The translations under genes were made by a program, and so were the position numbers. DNA of 64,000 nucleotides from Ruficoccus amylovorans (GTDB lineage: Bacteria > Verrucomicrobiota > Verrucomicrobiia > Opitutales > Cerasicoccaceae): the NCBI RefSeq assembly GCF_014230085.1, contig NZ_JACHVB010000035.1, forward strand, positions 496,001 through 560,000, in the 5' to 3' direction. Each line of letters opens with the position of its first letter. Position 1 is the first letter of the stretch. The notes under the pieces were generated by a model. That model was not told the DNA's origin, did no database searches, and saw only the letters and a program-made list of their open reading frames with translations. This document shows, in pieces, positions 1 to 8,368 of this stretch.

Positions 1-608
1 AGGTCGGTGCGGAAGCGGGCCAGGTCGCGGTTGTTGACGCCGATCATCTCCGGCTCGAAGCGCAGCGCCCGCTCAAGCTCGGGGGCGGTGTGGATCTCGT
101 AAAGGGTGTCCAGCCCAGCGAGCCCGGCGGCGTCACTGAGGCGGGCGATCTCGTCGTCCTTGAGGGCACGGACGATAATCAGGATGCAGCGGGCCCCGGC
201 CTCGGCGGCTTCGAGCACCTGGATCGGGTGGACCATAAAGTCCTTGCGCAGGCAGGGGGTGGAGCGGCGGTGGTCGCCGATGAAATCCGTCACCGTCCAC
301 AAGTCCTTGAGCGAGCCGCCGAAGTATTTCTCGTCCGTCAGCACGGAGATGGCGTCGGCCTCGGCATTGAGGTACTTGCGTGCCTGTTCCTCGGCATCGG
401 GCAGCTCCGCGATTTGCCCGGCAGAGGGCGAGCGGCGCTTGATCTCCGCGATCACACCCAGGCCGGGGGCTTTGGCCAGCGACTCGATGAAGCCCGGACC
501 GGTGCGCGGGCGCTCCCCGAAGCGGGCCAGCTCGGCTTCGGACACAGGGCGCAGGCGCGGGGCGAGTTGCTCGCGCGTGTGCGCCATGATTTCGGTGAGT
601 TTGTCCAT
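1..608 (-). CDS. trpC: Indole-3-glycerol phosphate synthase TrpC (3' end outside window)
   Basis: Closes the indole ring in tryptophan synthesis by converting carboxyphenylaminodeoxyribulose phosphate to indole-3-glycerol phosphate in the cytoplasm. The minus-strand protein begins MDKLTEIMAHTREQL and carries the family signature IAEIKRRSPS near residue 50, the catalytic lysine region CLRKDFMVHPIQVLEA, and the late barrel motif MIGVNNRDL. About 200 of the usual 255-270 residues are present; the C-terminus runs off the left edge. The ATG at 606-608 fits the family N-terminus and has no Shine-Dalgarno sequence. It is divergent from mazG across 168 bp. No other trp gene is visible. Confidence 0.95.
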   Translation of the reverse strand, partial: MDKLTEIMAHTREQLAPRLRPVSEAELARFGERPRTGPGFIESLAKAPGLGVIAEIKRRSPSAGQIAELPDAEEQARKYLNAEADAISVLTDEKYFGGSLKDLWTVTDFIGDHRRSTPCLRKDFMVHPIQVLEAAEAGARCILIIVRALKDDEIARLSDAAGLAGLDTLYEIHTAPELERALRFEPEMIGVNNRDLARFRTD

Positions 609-776
609 CGGGTGGAAATAAGATGTCGGGGGAAAGTCTCGTAAAAAGGAAAAGGCTGGGAGCCTTCCCCGTCCGGGCGGCTTTTTCAATGCCTAAATCA
701 ACCCGAAAAACCACCTCTCGGAAAAGAAAGCGCGGGTTTGCCTTTGCGCGTTTAAGGGTCAGAATAGATTTCAACT

Positions 777-1484
777 ATGAGCGATTTGACGGCTGTTTCC
801 TCCAGTTCAAACGCCTCTGGCGAGAGCGCCCTGTTCGCGCTTCGCGAGACTGTGGCCCGCCTGCGCGCCCCCGGCGGCTGCCCCTGGGACCGCGAGCAGA
901 CGCACCAGTCGATCTGCGACTGTCTGATCGAGGAGGTGGCCGAGCTGCTGGAGACGATTGACCGGCTCGACATGCCCCACATGCGCGAGGAGCTGGGCGA
1001 CCTGCTCCTGCACGTGGTCATGCACGCCCAGATGGCGGAGGAGGCCGGGCACTTCGACCTCGAAGCCGTCGCCGCCGAGGTCAACGAAAAGCTCATTCGC
1101 CGCCACCCGCACGTCTTTGGCGACCTCGATCTGAAGGACTCCGAAGCCGTTCTGCAAAACTGGGACCAGATCAAGGCGACAGAGAAAAAGAACGGCGTCC
1201 AGGGCGCCGGGCTTTTCAAGCACCTGCCCCCGCAGTTGAGCGCTCTGCTCAGCGCCCGCGAGGTTTTCAAGCAGATCACCAAGAAACACCTGCCCGCGCC
1301 GCCGAGCGTGGATCAGGCCCGCATCGAATCCCTCTCGAAACAACTCACCGAGCCGGAAGCGGGCCAGCGGCTCTTCGAACTGGCCGCCGCCTGCCGCCTG
1401 GCCGGGATCGACCCGGAGTCGGCGCTCCGGCGATTCACCCAAACCGTACAGGACCAGACCGAAGCCCGTGCCGCTAAAAGCTGA
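777..1484 (+). CDS. mazG: Nucleoside triphosphate pyrophosphohydrolase MazG
   Basis: Hydrolyses (d)NTPs to the monophosphate and pyrophosphate, a house-cleaning activity that can also lower ppGpp. The 235-residue protein has the MazG opening CPWDREQTHQSI near residue 40, then the metal-binding helices EEVAELLE and EELGDLLLHVVMHAQMA, and FGDLDLKDSEAVLQNWDQIK in the C-terminal half. It is somewhat shorter than E. coli MazG (263), and its second MazG repeat is weak. Its stop overlaps the GTG start of the next gene by 17 bp, so the two are probably translationally coupled. Confidence 0.93.
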   Translation: MSDLTAVSSSSNASGESALFALRETVARLRAPGGCPWDREQTHQSICDCLIEEVAELLETIDRLDMPHMREELGDLLLHVVMHAQMAEEAGHFDLEAVAAEVNEKLIRRHPHVFGDLDLKDSEAVLQNWDQIKATEKKNGVQGAGLFKHLPPQLSALLSAREVFKQITKKHLPAPPSVDQARIESLSKQLTEPEAGQRLFELAAACRLAGIDPESALRRFTQTVQDQTEARAAKS

Positions 1485-2214
1485 CAACCTCCGGCTGACC
1501 GAAGTCGAGACCTCTCAGGGGCGCGTCCTCGTGCCCTATGAGGTGCGCCGTCGCAAGGGGGCGCGCTACATCCGGCTGTCTATCGGGGCGCGTAACCACG
1601 CCGTGCTCTCCGTGCCCTGGCTCTGCCCGATAGCCGAGGCCATGCACTTCCTGCGTTCGCAGGGCACCTGGCTGGAAAAAAATCTTAAGGAAAACCCCAG
1701 TCGCTGCTCGCTGGTCAACTACCTGGAGGCGAATCCCCGTCTTTACGGGCTGGGGCAGGTCTTCCGGCTTAACCTGCAACTGACCCGTGCCCGGCCCTTT
1801 TACATTTACGACACCCAGTCGGGCGAAATTGAACTGCGCCTGCGCTCGACCGAAGATCAGGAAACGGAGATGGTCACGCTGGTCCGGCAATTCGCCGCCG
1901 AGGTGATCGAGACGCGCACGCGGGAGTTTGCCCGCGAGCACGGCCTGGGCATCGGGCGGGTCAGCGTGCGCGACCAGTCGAGCCGCTGGGGCTCGTGCTC
2001 AAGCCGGGGCACGATCTCGCTCAACTGGCGGCTGGTGCTGCTGCGGCCCAACCTCCAGGATCACGTCATCCTGCACGAGCTGGCCCACGTGACCGAGATG
2101 AACCACAGTCCGCGCTTCTGGGATCTGCTGCGCCGCTACGATCCGCGCACCGACCAGCACAATTCCCAGCTCAACCCCGCCGCCTCACGTCTCATGCCCC
2201 TGGGGCGAGCCTGA
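1468..2214 (+). CDS. YgjP/DUF45-type zinc metallopeptidase
   Basis: A 248-residue member of the YgjP-like family (DUF45), predicted soluble zinc-dependent peptidases of poorly known substrate. The diagnostic run is SSRWGSCSSRGTISLNW followed by the zinc motif HELAH (residues ~199-203) and the downstream MNHSPRFW segment; HExxH plus the later acidic or His ligand is the expected layout. The GTG start at 1468 lies inside mazG. No signal peptide or membrane segment is visible. It ends 20 bp from the convergent mntR gene. The family assignment is firm; the cellular role is not known. Confidence 0.85.
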   Translation: MPLKADNLRLTEVETSQGRVLVPYEVRRRKGARYIRLSIGARNHAVLSVPWLCPIAEAMHFLRSQGTWLEKNLKENPSRCSLVNYLEANPRLYGLGQVFRLNLQLTRARPFYIYDTQSGEIELRLRSTEDQETEMVTLVRQFAAEVIETRTREFAREHGLGIGRVSVRDQSSRWGSCSSRGTISLNWRLVLLRPNLQDHVILHELAHVTEMNHSPRFWDLLRRYDPRTDQHNSQLNPAASRLMPLGRA

Positions 2215-2234
2215 GGTTCCCTTGCATCACGAGC

Positions 2235-2666
2235 CTATTTGCCGGGACGCTCGTTGAGAAATTTCTTCATCGCCTGCAGCGACTCGCGGCTGAGGTGATG
2301 TTCGATCCCTTCGGCGTCGGCGTTGGCCTGCGCCTCGCTGACACCGATCCCGCGCAGGAAATGCACGACCAGGGTGTGGCGTTCGGCGGAGGCGATAGCC
2401 CATTCGGTGCCTTTGTCGGTGAGGACGATCCCCTCGTCCGGGCAGCGGTTGATGAGCCCGCGCTTTTCCAGGCGCGCCAGGGCGCGGATGACGGAGACAT
2501 GGGTCACGCCGAAGATCTTTGTCAGGTCAACCACGCGGGCCGTGCCTGTATCCTCGCGCAGCTCATGGATGGCCTCCACGTAGTCCTGCGCCAGTTCGTC
2601 GGAGTGCTGACGGCGCACGCGCTCGTGCCGCTGAGCGGTATGGGCAGGGGTAGGGCTCTGTGGCAT
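2235..2666 (-). CDS. mntR: MntR-type manganese/iron-responsive repressor (DtxR family)
   Basis: A DtxR-family metal-sensing transcription factor of 143 residues. It starts MPQSPTPAHTAQRHERV and shows the MntR pattern: ELAQDYVEAI (metal-ligand Asp on helix 1), a winged helix covering VVDLTKIFGVTHVSVIRALARL, and the C-terminal metal site DAEGIEHHLS, matching the DAEGMEHHVS segment of E. coli MntR. The short length, with no SH3-like domain, also fits MntR rather than DtxR/IdeR. A longer in-frame extension exists, but ATG 2664-2666 matches the family N-terminus. It lies 127 bp downstream of feoB on the same strand and may share its transcript. Confidence 0.88.
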   Translation of the reverse strand: MPQSPTPAHTAQRHERVRRQHSDELAQDYVEAIHELREDTGTARVVDLTKIFGVTHVSVIRALARLEKRGLINRCPDEGIVLTDKGTEWAIASAERHTLVVHFLRGIGVSEAQANADAEGIEHHLSRESLQAMKKFLNERPGK

Positions 2667-2793
2667 GGCCGCATGAAACCTGCTCCCCGCGGCGATGACA
2701 AGGTTTTTGCATCGCGGCAATCTCCGCCGAGAGACGCAGAACCGGAAATGCAGGGGCCCCAAAAAAAATAGCAAGAACTTGGGTAACTGCACA

Positions 2794-5028
2794 TTAGCTG
2801 AGTTGCCGCCAGACAAAGGCGACGGCGATGCAGAGGGGGATGCCAAAGGCGAAGGGCAAGAGGGTGGCCAGGGCGGTCCAGCCGGCGCTGCGGGTTTCCT
2901 TGTAAATGGTGTAGATCGTCGTGCTGCATGGGTTGTGGCAGAGGCAGAATAACAGCAGGCAGACGGCGGTCAGGGTGGTCCAGCCTCCGGCGGTGAGGAT
3001 CTGGTGGACGATCCCGTCGTCGGCCTCAAACATCACCCCCGCGCCCGCGCCGAGGTCGGTCATCCCGGTTTGCAGGACGGTCAGCATGAGGATGGTCGGG
3101 ATGACGATTTCGTTGGCCGGGATGGCGATGATGTAGGCGAGCAGGATTAGCCCGCTCAGGCCCATCACCCAGCCCAGCGGCTCCAGCCAGCCGCTGAAAA
3201 TCGTGGCCAGCGGTTCGCCGCCGACGTGGACATTGGCGACGAGCCAGATGACGGCCCCCGCGGGGACGGCGAAGACGATGGCCCGCCACAGCACGAACAG
3301 TGTGCGGTCGATAATTGAGGTGTAGAGCGTCTGCCAGAAGTTCGGCGGTCGGTAGGGGGGCAGTTCCAGACTGAAGGTGGAGGCCTCGCCGCGCAGGACG
3401 GTTTTGCTGAGAATCCACGAGCTGAGAAAGGTCAGCCCGAAGCCGAACACGACCACGCTGAAGACGACCGCCGTCGCCGCCAGGGTCGAGAACTGCGGCG
3501 AGACGAGCGCCCCGAAAAAGATGGTCGCGATCAGGATGAGCGTGGGCCAGCGTCCGTTGCAGACCGAGAAGTTGTTCGTAATCATCGCGATCAGACGCTC
3601 GCGGGGCGAGTCGATCACCCGGCAGGCGATGATGCCCGCCGCGTTGCAGCCCAGCCCCATCGACATGGTCAGGGCCTGTTTACCGTGCGCCCCGACGGCC
3701 TGGAAAATACGGTCGAGGTTAAAGGCTACCCTCGGCAGGTAGCCGAGGTCTTCCAGCAGGGTGAAGAGGGGAAAGAAAATCGCCATCGGCGGCAGCATGA
3801 CGCTGATGACCCAGGCGCAGGAGAGGTACATGCCGTCCACGGTCAGCCCGGTCAGCCAGCCGGGGAAGCCGAGATCGACCGTTAACTGCCGCAGCGCCGG
3901 GTGTCCCCAGTCCAGGAGGATACCGGCGAGGAAGCTGGAGGGGTAATTGGCCCCGATGATCGTGATCCACAGGATGAGGGCGAAGATGAGCAGCATGACC
4001 GGGTAGCCGGTCAGCGGGTGGGTGAGCACGCGGTCGAGCCGGGCCTGCCAGCGGGCGCGGGCGGAGTCCGAGGGCTGGCGCACGCAGGCGGAGAAAATCT
4101 TCGAGGACTCGGAGTAAATCTGCTCCGTCAGGCGGTCGTGGAGGTTGCCGGGCGCGTGCCAGCGGAACGACTCGGCCAGCTCGCAGAGGCGTTCACCCGC
4201 TTCGCGGTCGTGGTCGCTGATGGCGTGGGGGCCGGATTTGCCACCGCTGGCGGCGTGGTCGGCGGCCAGTTGGCCAATCTCGCCCGAGCGCAGGGAGGCA
4301 GTCACGGTCTCGTCGGCGCAGAGCAGACGCAGCGCGATCCAGGGAACGTGCCGCAGGGTGGGGAAGGCTTCACGCAGGGCCTGGCTCAGGGTCTCAAGCG
4401 GCTGCTCGATCTCCGGAATGGCCAGCGGCAGGCGTCGTCCGGCGGGGCGCTCACCGGCGGCCACGCGGGCGAGTGCCTGGAGCAGTTCGTCGATGCCTTC
4501 GCCGCGCCGGGCCGCGCAGGGGATGACGGGCACGCCCAGCTCGGCTTCGAGCGCGGGCACGTCGATCTCGATCCGGTGCGCGCGGGCCTCGTCCATGAGA
4601 TTCAGGCACACGACCACGCGCTTGGTGATCTGGAGAATTTGCAGGACGAGGTTGAGGTTGCGCTCGATGGCGGTGCTGTCGATCACGACGAGCGTTACGT
4701 CGGGGCGGCCGAAGAGGACAAAGTCGCGGGCCACTTCCTCGTCCGGTGAGGCCGAGAGCAGGGAATACGTGCCGGGCAGATCCACGAGTCGGTAGGTTTT
4801 CCCTCCATAGGAAAAAGCTCCCTCGGCGCGGGCGATGGTCTTGCCGGGCCAGTTGCCGGTGTGCTGGTGGAGCCCGGTCAGCCGGTTGAAGACGGTGCTC
4901 TTGCCCGTGTTTGGATTACCCGCCAGCGCGATGACCGCGTCGCAGTTGTCGGCGTTCAGACCCAGTGGGCGCGAAGCCGCCGCCGGTGGGCAGTGGCAGG
5001 ACGTGGAGGTGCATTGGGAACACTTCAT
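2794..5028 (-). CDS. feoB: Ferrous iron transport protein B
   Basis: Inner-membrane Fe(II) importer with a cytoplasmic G domain. In the 744 residues I see G1 GNPNTGKS (37-44), G3 DLPG (83-86) and G4 NLMD (143-146), then a helical spacer and a membrane core with Gate motifs such as MSMGLGCNAAGIIACR and the late SWILSK/NEIVIPT segments. The N-terminus MKCSQCTSTSCHC is unusually Cys-rich, which could be a redox or metal-delivery site (inference). Its ATG overlaps the stop of the upstream DtxR-FeoA gene as ATGA, so the pair is translationally coupled. No separate feoA or feoC is present; the FeoA module is in the upstream fusion. Confidence 0.96.
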   Translation of the reverse strand: MKCSQCTSTSCHCPPAAASRPLGLNADNCDAVIALAGNPNTGKSTVFNRLTGLHQHTGNWPGKTIARAEGAFSYGGKTYRLVDLPGTYSLLSASPDEEVARDFVLFGRPDVTLVVIDSTAIERNLNLVLQILQITKRVVVCLNLMDEARAHRIEIDVPALEAELGVPVIPCAARRGEGIDELLQALARVAAGERPAGRRLPLAIPEIEQPLETLSQALREAFPTLRHVPWIALRLLCADETVTASLRSGEIGQLAADHAASGGKSGPHAISDHDREAGERLCELAESFRWHAPGNLHDRLTEQIYSESSKIFSACVRQPSDSARARWQARLDRVLTHPLTGYPVMLLIFALILWITIIGANYPSSFLAGILLDWGHPALRQLTVDLGFPGWLTGLTVDGMYLSCAWVISVMLPPMAIFFPLFTLLEDLGYLPRVAFNLDRIFQAVGAHGKQALTMSMGLGCNAAGIIACRVIDSPRERLIAMITNNFSVCNGRWPTLILIATIFFGALVSPQFSTLAATAVVFSVVVFGFGLTFLSSWILSKTVLRGEASTFSLELPPYRPPNFWQTLYTSIIDRTLFVLWRAIVFAVPAGAVIWLVANVHVGGEPLATIFSGWLEPLGWVMGLSGLILLAYIIAIPANEIVIPTILMLTVLQTGMTDLGAGAGVMFEADDGIVHQILTAGGWTTLTAVCLLLFCLCHNPCSTTIYTIYKETRSAGWTALATLLPFAFGIPLCIAVAFVWRQLS

Positions 5029-5990
5029 GAACGGGCCTCCGGTTCGGGTGTTTCGATCACGATCTGGTCGGCCTGTTCCGGGCGCAGAGCCACCAGGGTA
5101 TTACGAATCCGGTAGGCCACGGGGCTGCCCATCGGGCTTTTCAGCTCGACGCTCACGCGGCTTGGCGGGACAAAGCCCAGGTCAAGCAGGCGCGTGCGTT
5201 CGGAGCCGGTGCAGGAAGCCAGTAGGCGAACGACGATGGCCTCCTCTCCTTCGGCCAGGCTGGAGAGCCGGGCCACGCGGGGCAGTTCGTCGCAGTCGGC
5301 TTCGGCCACGCGAACGAGCGCCGCGGCGGCGCGGTCGAGTGTGCACTCGCGCCCCTCGACCCAGATGCGCATCTGGTCATTCCCCCGTTCGACCACCTTC
5401 AAGAGCATGCCGGGAGCCAGCCCCAACTCGACCAGCAGGTGGCCGAGGGCTTCGGGTTCGTCGCCGACGTGGAGGACGCGGACGATAGCCCCCAACGGGG
5501 AGGCTTCAAGCGCGCCGCCTGTCAGCTCGGGTAGTTCCCCGGCTCGGGTCGGGATCGGGTCGCCGTGCGGGTCGTAGCGCGGGTGCCCGAGCTGCTGGGA
5601 AAGCGCATCCACGTCCTCGGCGGAGATGTGGTGCTCGGCCTCGTCCGCTTTGCGGTGCCAGCGGGCGGGGCGCTCGTCGGTCATACGGGCCAGGTAGGTC
5701 TCGTAGAGGCGGTGCGCCCGGATGACCTGACGGGCGTAGCTGCGGCCCTCGTCGGTCATCCCGACAGCGGAACCCTGAAGACTGACCAGCCCGGCCTGAC
5801 GCATCCGTTTGAGCAGGTCCACCGTTTCGTTCAGCGAGCGGTTAAGCACACCGGCGACACCTTCCGCTGTGGCCAGTTGCCGCTCACCCTCGTATTCGCA
5901 CTCGTGCAGGTATTTGAGGGTGTCTTCCGTGCAGACACGGTCCAGCGACTGGGTGGAACGGTATTGCGAGAGCGGAGAGGGTTCGGCCAT
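5025..5990 (-). CDS. DtxR-family iron regulator fused to a FeoA domain
   Basis: A 321-residue protein combining a metal-dependent repressor with Feo machinery. The N-terminal part is a winged helix (DTLKYLHECEYEGERQLATA then LNRSLNETVDLLKRMRQAGL) and a dimer/metal domain with the AEHHISAEDVDAL motif. After ~residue 150 come two beta-rich SH3/FeoA-like modules, the second a clear FeoA (LLDLGFVPPSRVSVELKSPM, then AYRIRNTLVALRPEQA). It overlaps feoB by 4 bp. ATG 5988-5990 (MAEPSPLS) is preferred; an in-frame GTG at 6051-6053 would run through the palindrome I read as an operator. It probably represses its own operon when iron is sufficient (inference). Confidence 0.87.
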   Translation of the reverse strand: MAEPSPLSQYRSTQSLDRVCTEDTLKYLHECEYEGERQLATAEGVAGVLNRSLNETVDLLKRMRQAGLVSLQGSAVGMTDEGRSYARQVIRAHRLYETYLARMTDERPARWHRKADEAEHHISAEDVDALSQQLGHPRYDPHGDPIPTRAGELPELTGGALEASPLGAIVRVLHVGDEPEALGHLLVELGLAPGMLLKVVERGNDQMRIWVEGRECTLDRAAAALVRVAEADCDELPRVARLSSLAEGEEAIVVRLLASCTGSERTRLLDLGFVPPSRVSVELKSPMGSPVAYRIRNTLVALRPEQADQIVIETPEPEARS

Positions 5991-6022
5991 GTGGCGTGTC
6001 GTTAAGGGAAGTGATCGCTTTA

Positions 6023-6038
6023 TGTAGCTTGGGTTACA
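6023..6038 (-). promoter_or_regulatory. Candidate metal-regulator operator upstream of dtxR-feoA/feoB
   Basis: On the minus strand the site reads TGTAACCCAAGCTACA, an imperfect inverted repeat with TGTA/TACA ends, 32 bp before the chosen ATG. A good -35-like TTGACT lies at 6067-6072. A partly similar string (TTACCCAAGTTC) occurs between feoB and mntR. The position suits autoregulation by the DtxR-type protein, but this is inference. Confidence 0.35.
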
Positions 6039-6120
6039 TTTGGAATGATTCACGTTTCCAAAACGAAGTCAACTGCGCACTGGCGGAATTCGCGAGGCGC
6101 GGGGGCTTACGGCGCGGGGG

Positions 6121-6399
6121 CTAGTTGCCGGTCTCGCGGGCGAGTTCTTGCAGGCAGTGGCGGCAGAGGCAACCGTCGTAGGTTTCCTTGATCCGGGTGG
6201 AGAGTTGGGGCGTCATCGCGATCCCCGCGCACTGGCAATGGGCGATGTCGTGAGTCCGGCAAACAAAGTCGCGTCCGCAGCGCGGGCAGCGTTTGGGCTG
6301 GGGGGCGGTGTCGGCCGGGCCGGAACTGGTTGGGTGTGAATCTGCGATGGTGGGGGACTCCTTTTCCTGATCATGGCAGGGCGGGCGGTATTTTGACAA
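6121..6399 (-). CDS. Cysteine-rich CWC family protein
   Basis: A small protein with eight cysteines in paired CxxC or CxC arrangements: CPRCGRDFVC, HCQC, and CLCRHCLQEL. This is the layout of the Cys-rich CWC family (small predicted zinc-binding proteins of unknown role). The first ~30 residues are Pro/Ser-rich and look disordered. The start is uncertain: the longest form uses TTG at 6397-6399, and a good AAAAGGAG sequence lies only before a non-standard ATC codon in the middle of that extension. It sits between the iron block and a divergent dehydrogenase; no operon link is visible. Confidence 0.75.
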   Translation of the reverse strand: MSKYRPPCHDQEKESPTIADSHPTSSGPADTAPQPKRCPRCGRDFVCRTHDIAHCQCAGIAMTPQLSTRIKETYDGCLCRHCLQELARETGN

Positions 6400-6470
6400 A
6401 TCCCAAGTGATGAGCGGCTAAACCGTAGTCTTGCAACTCGGACAACACGCGCGCCATGCCATCCCAAATG

Positions 6471-6520
6471 ACTCACCTGTGTGAGTATGGTTTGGATTGC
6501 CGGGCGTATTTAATATATGC
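6471..6520 (+). promoter_or_regulatory. Candidate promoter with upstream palindrome for the 2-hydroxyacid dehydrogenase
   Basis: A perfect inverted repeat ACTCAC-N4-GTGAGT (6471-6486) lies just upstream of a -35-like TTGGAT (6492-6497). That is followed after 16 bp by TATATG (6514-6519), a fair -10. An operator placed directly before a -35 box is typical of an activator site. The downstream ATG is at 6582. Confidence 0.35.
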
Positions 6521-6581
6521 AGATATGATGAATCCTTCCTGCCGCCAGCTACGGCTGGTTGTTGAATCCTTTTGCATCCCG

Positions 6582-7580
6582 ATGAAGAAACCCAAATCGA
6601 TATTTCTGCTCAGTCCCGCCAGTCGCGACTCTATCTACAACGAAGCCGTGCTCGACGAGATCGGTAAGCTGACCGATAACGACCGCCGTGTGCACAGCGG
6701 TGAAGATGTCCTGAACCATCCAGAGGACTACCGTGACGTGGAAATTGTTTTTTCCGGCTGGGGCTGTCCGATCATGGATGAGCAAATGCTGGCCTCTTTG
6801 CCGTCGCTGAAGGCGCTTTTCTATGGGGCCGGTTCGGTCCGCAGGCTGGTGACAGATGCCTTCTGGGAGCGAAATATCCGGCTCACCAGCGCCTACACGG
6901 TGAATGCCCATCCGGTCGCGGCTTACACCATGGCCAGCCTGATCTTCGGGTTGAAACGGGCCTGGGGGGTCAATCAGGACTTGAAGCGGGGCATCTCCTC
7001 CCACGCAAATATCATCGGCTTGGATGAAGGAACGCGCGTCGGGCTGGTCTCTCTCGGGGCTATCGGGCGGCTGGTCTGCCAGTACCTTTCGGTGTTTTCG
7101 CTCGATGTGGTGGCCTACGATCCGTTCGCGGGCGACGAGGTCTTCGAAGAGCTGTCGGTGCGGCGGGCCTCCAGTCTGGAGGAGCTTTTTTCCGAGTGCC
7201 ATGCGGTCTCGATCCACACCCCGCTGCTGCCGGAAACCCGTGGCATGATTACCGGCGAACTGCTGGAAATGCTTCCTCCGAACGCCGTGTTTATCAATAC
7301 CTCGCGGGGGGCCGTTGTCGATGAGGAAGCCCTCACGCGGGTGCTGGAGAAACGGCCCGACATTTTTGCCGTGCTCGACGTGATCACGGATGAAGAGGCG
7401 TATTGCCAGACGCCCTTGCTGAAGCTGCCGAACGTTTTTCTGACGCCCCACATCGCCGGTTCGCTCGGGAATGAGCGTTACCGGCTCGGGCGGATGACCG
7501 TGGAGGAGTGCAGGCGCTACCTGGCCGGAGAGCCGCCGGTTGTTTCCGTGACGAAGGAGAATTTTACCCGCATGGCCTGA
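6582..7580 (+). CDS. D-isomer-specific 2-hydroxyacid dehydrogenase
   Basis: NAD(P)-dependent oxidoreductase that interconverts a 2-hydroxyacid and a 2-keto acid; the exact substrate cannot be read from sequence. The 332-residue protein has the Rossmann segment GLVSLGAIGRLV (a variant of GxGxxG), the catalytic Arg in NTSRGAVVDEEAL, an acidic residue in the following strand, and the catalytic His in LTPHIAGS. The N-terminal lid is rather divergent. ATG 6582 (MKKPKSIFLL) was chosen over an ATG 126 bp upstream because the upstream stretch contains promoter-like DNA and non-conserved residues. Monocistronic; convergent with the next gene. Confidence 0.87.
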   Translation: MKKPKSIFLLSPASRDSIYNEAVLDEIGKLTDNDRRVHSGEDVLNHPEDYRDVEIVFSGWGCPIMDEQMLASLPSLKALFYGAGSVRRLVTDAFWERNIRLTSAYTVNAHPVAAYTMASLIFGLKRAWGVNQDLKRGISSHANIIGLDEGTRVGLVSLGAIGRLVCQYLSVFSLDVVAYDPFAGDEVFEELSVRRASSLEELFSECHAVSIHTPLLPETRGMITGELLEMLPPNAVFINTSRGAVVDEEALTRVLEKRPDIFAVLDVITDEEAYCQTPLLKLPNVFLTPHIAGSLGNERYRLGRMTVEECRRYLAGEPPVVSVTKENFTRMA

Positions 7581-7649
7581 TTTTTTAGACAGCGCCCCTG
7601 TCGTCAAGATGGCTGCCCTGACTGTTCAAAGACGCCAGGGGGCACCGTG

Positions 7650-8348
7650 CTACGAGCCGGGGGCGTAAAAGAGCTTCCAGGCGAGCGGCTCCGAGCTGGA
7701 GGCGTTGACCCCGGTGGTGGCGGCGGGCTGGGTCAGCAGGAGGTAGCCCTGGCGGTCGGGACGCAGGCGCAGCTTGCTCATCACCAGCGGTTGCCATTCG
7801 CCGTTTGCCTGCCCGGCCACGCGAAACTGGTAGTCGAGCACGGGCTGGCGTGAATCGCTCGCGGGCAAGGTCAGCGTCTGCGCGGAGAGTGCGGGGAGCT
7901 GGAGAGTTTCTTTATCCAGGGCGACACCGAGTTGGACGGGTGAGAGGTTAAAAACACTTAAAGCCGGGGGCGCGCCCCGGGCCGCGCTGGGAACGGCGAT
8001 CATGGTGCAGCCCTGCCGTCCGCCGTCGGCCTTGGTCCCGACCAGCAGGACCAGCGCGCTCTTGGCTCCCTCGGGGAGGTCGGTGTAGGCGATGGGGGCG
8101 GTCTGGAGCTTGCCCGCCGAGTCAAAGCTCGGCGGGGTGGCAAAAAGCGCGAAGCGGCTGGCCGGGTAGTCAATCGGCTCGGCGAATTGCCCGTCCGCCA
8201 GCTTGAGCGGGTGGGACTCCTTGCCGTCGTAGTAGTAGGCTTCGGCGGGGAGCTGGCCCTGGCACAGGACGCGCACCTGGGTGGCGTTTGAGGCGAGGGG
8301 GAGGAGCGCCAGCAGGGCGGCGAGGGCGTGGAGGCAAAGCATTTTCAT
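7650..8348 (-). CDS. Secreted hypothetical protein beside the Verru_Chthon A gene
   Basis: I do not recognise a family. The 232-residue protein has a signal peptide (MKMLCLHALAALLALLPLASNA, cut around residue 22), followed by a largely beta-type, Pro/Ala-rich sequence without cysteine pairs or catalytic motifs. It follows the 1168-residue pilin-like gene by 20 bp on the same strand, so it is very likely co-transcribed and may work with that surface or periplasmic protein. Part of it (ALFATPPSF, ALVLLVGTKADGG) resembles small cell-envelope proteins found next to pilin cassettes in verrucomicrobia, but this is only an impression. Confidence 0.7.
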   Translation of the reverse strand: MKMLCLHALAALLALLPLASNATQVRVLCQGQLPAEAYYYDGKESHPLKLADGQFAEPIDYPASRFALFATPPSFDSAGKLQTAPIAYTDLPEGAKSALVLLVGTKADGGRQGCTMIAVPSAARGAPPALSVFNLSPVQLGVALDKETLQLPALSAQTLTLPASDSRQPVLDYQFRVAGQANGEWQPLVMSKLRLRPDRQGYLLLTQPAATTGVNASSSEPLAWKLFYAPGS

Positions 8349-8368
8349 CGTGGTCGTGCCGGGGTGGG

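Noticed and set aside
609-776. Hairpin (AAGGCT-CCC-AGCCTT) with T-rich tail upstream of trpC, as a possible trp attenuator
   Set aside because: The short frame upstream has no tryptophan codons and no alternative antiterminator pairing is clear.
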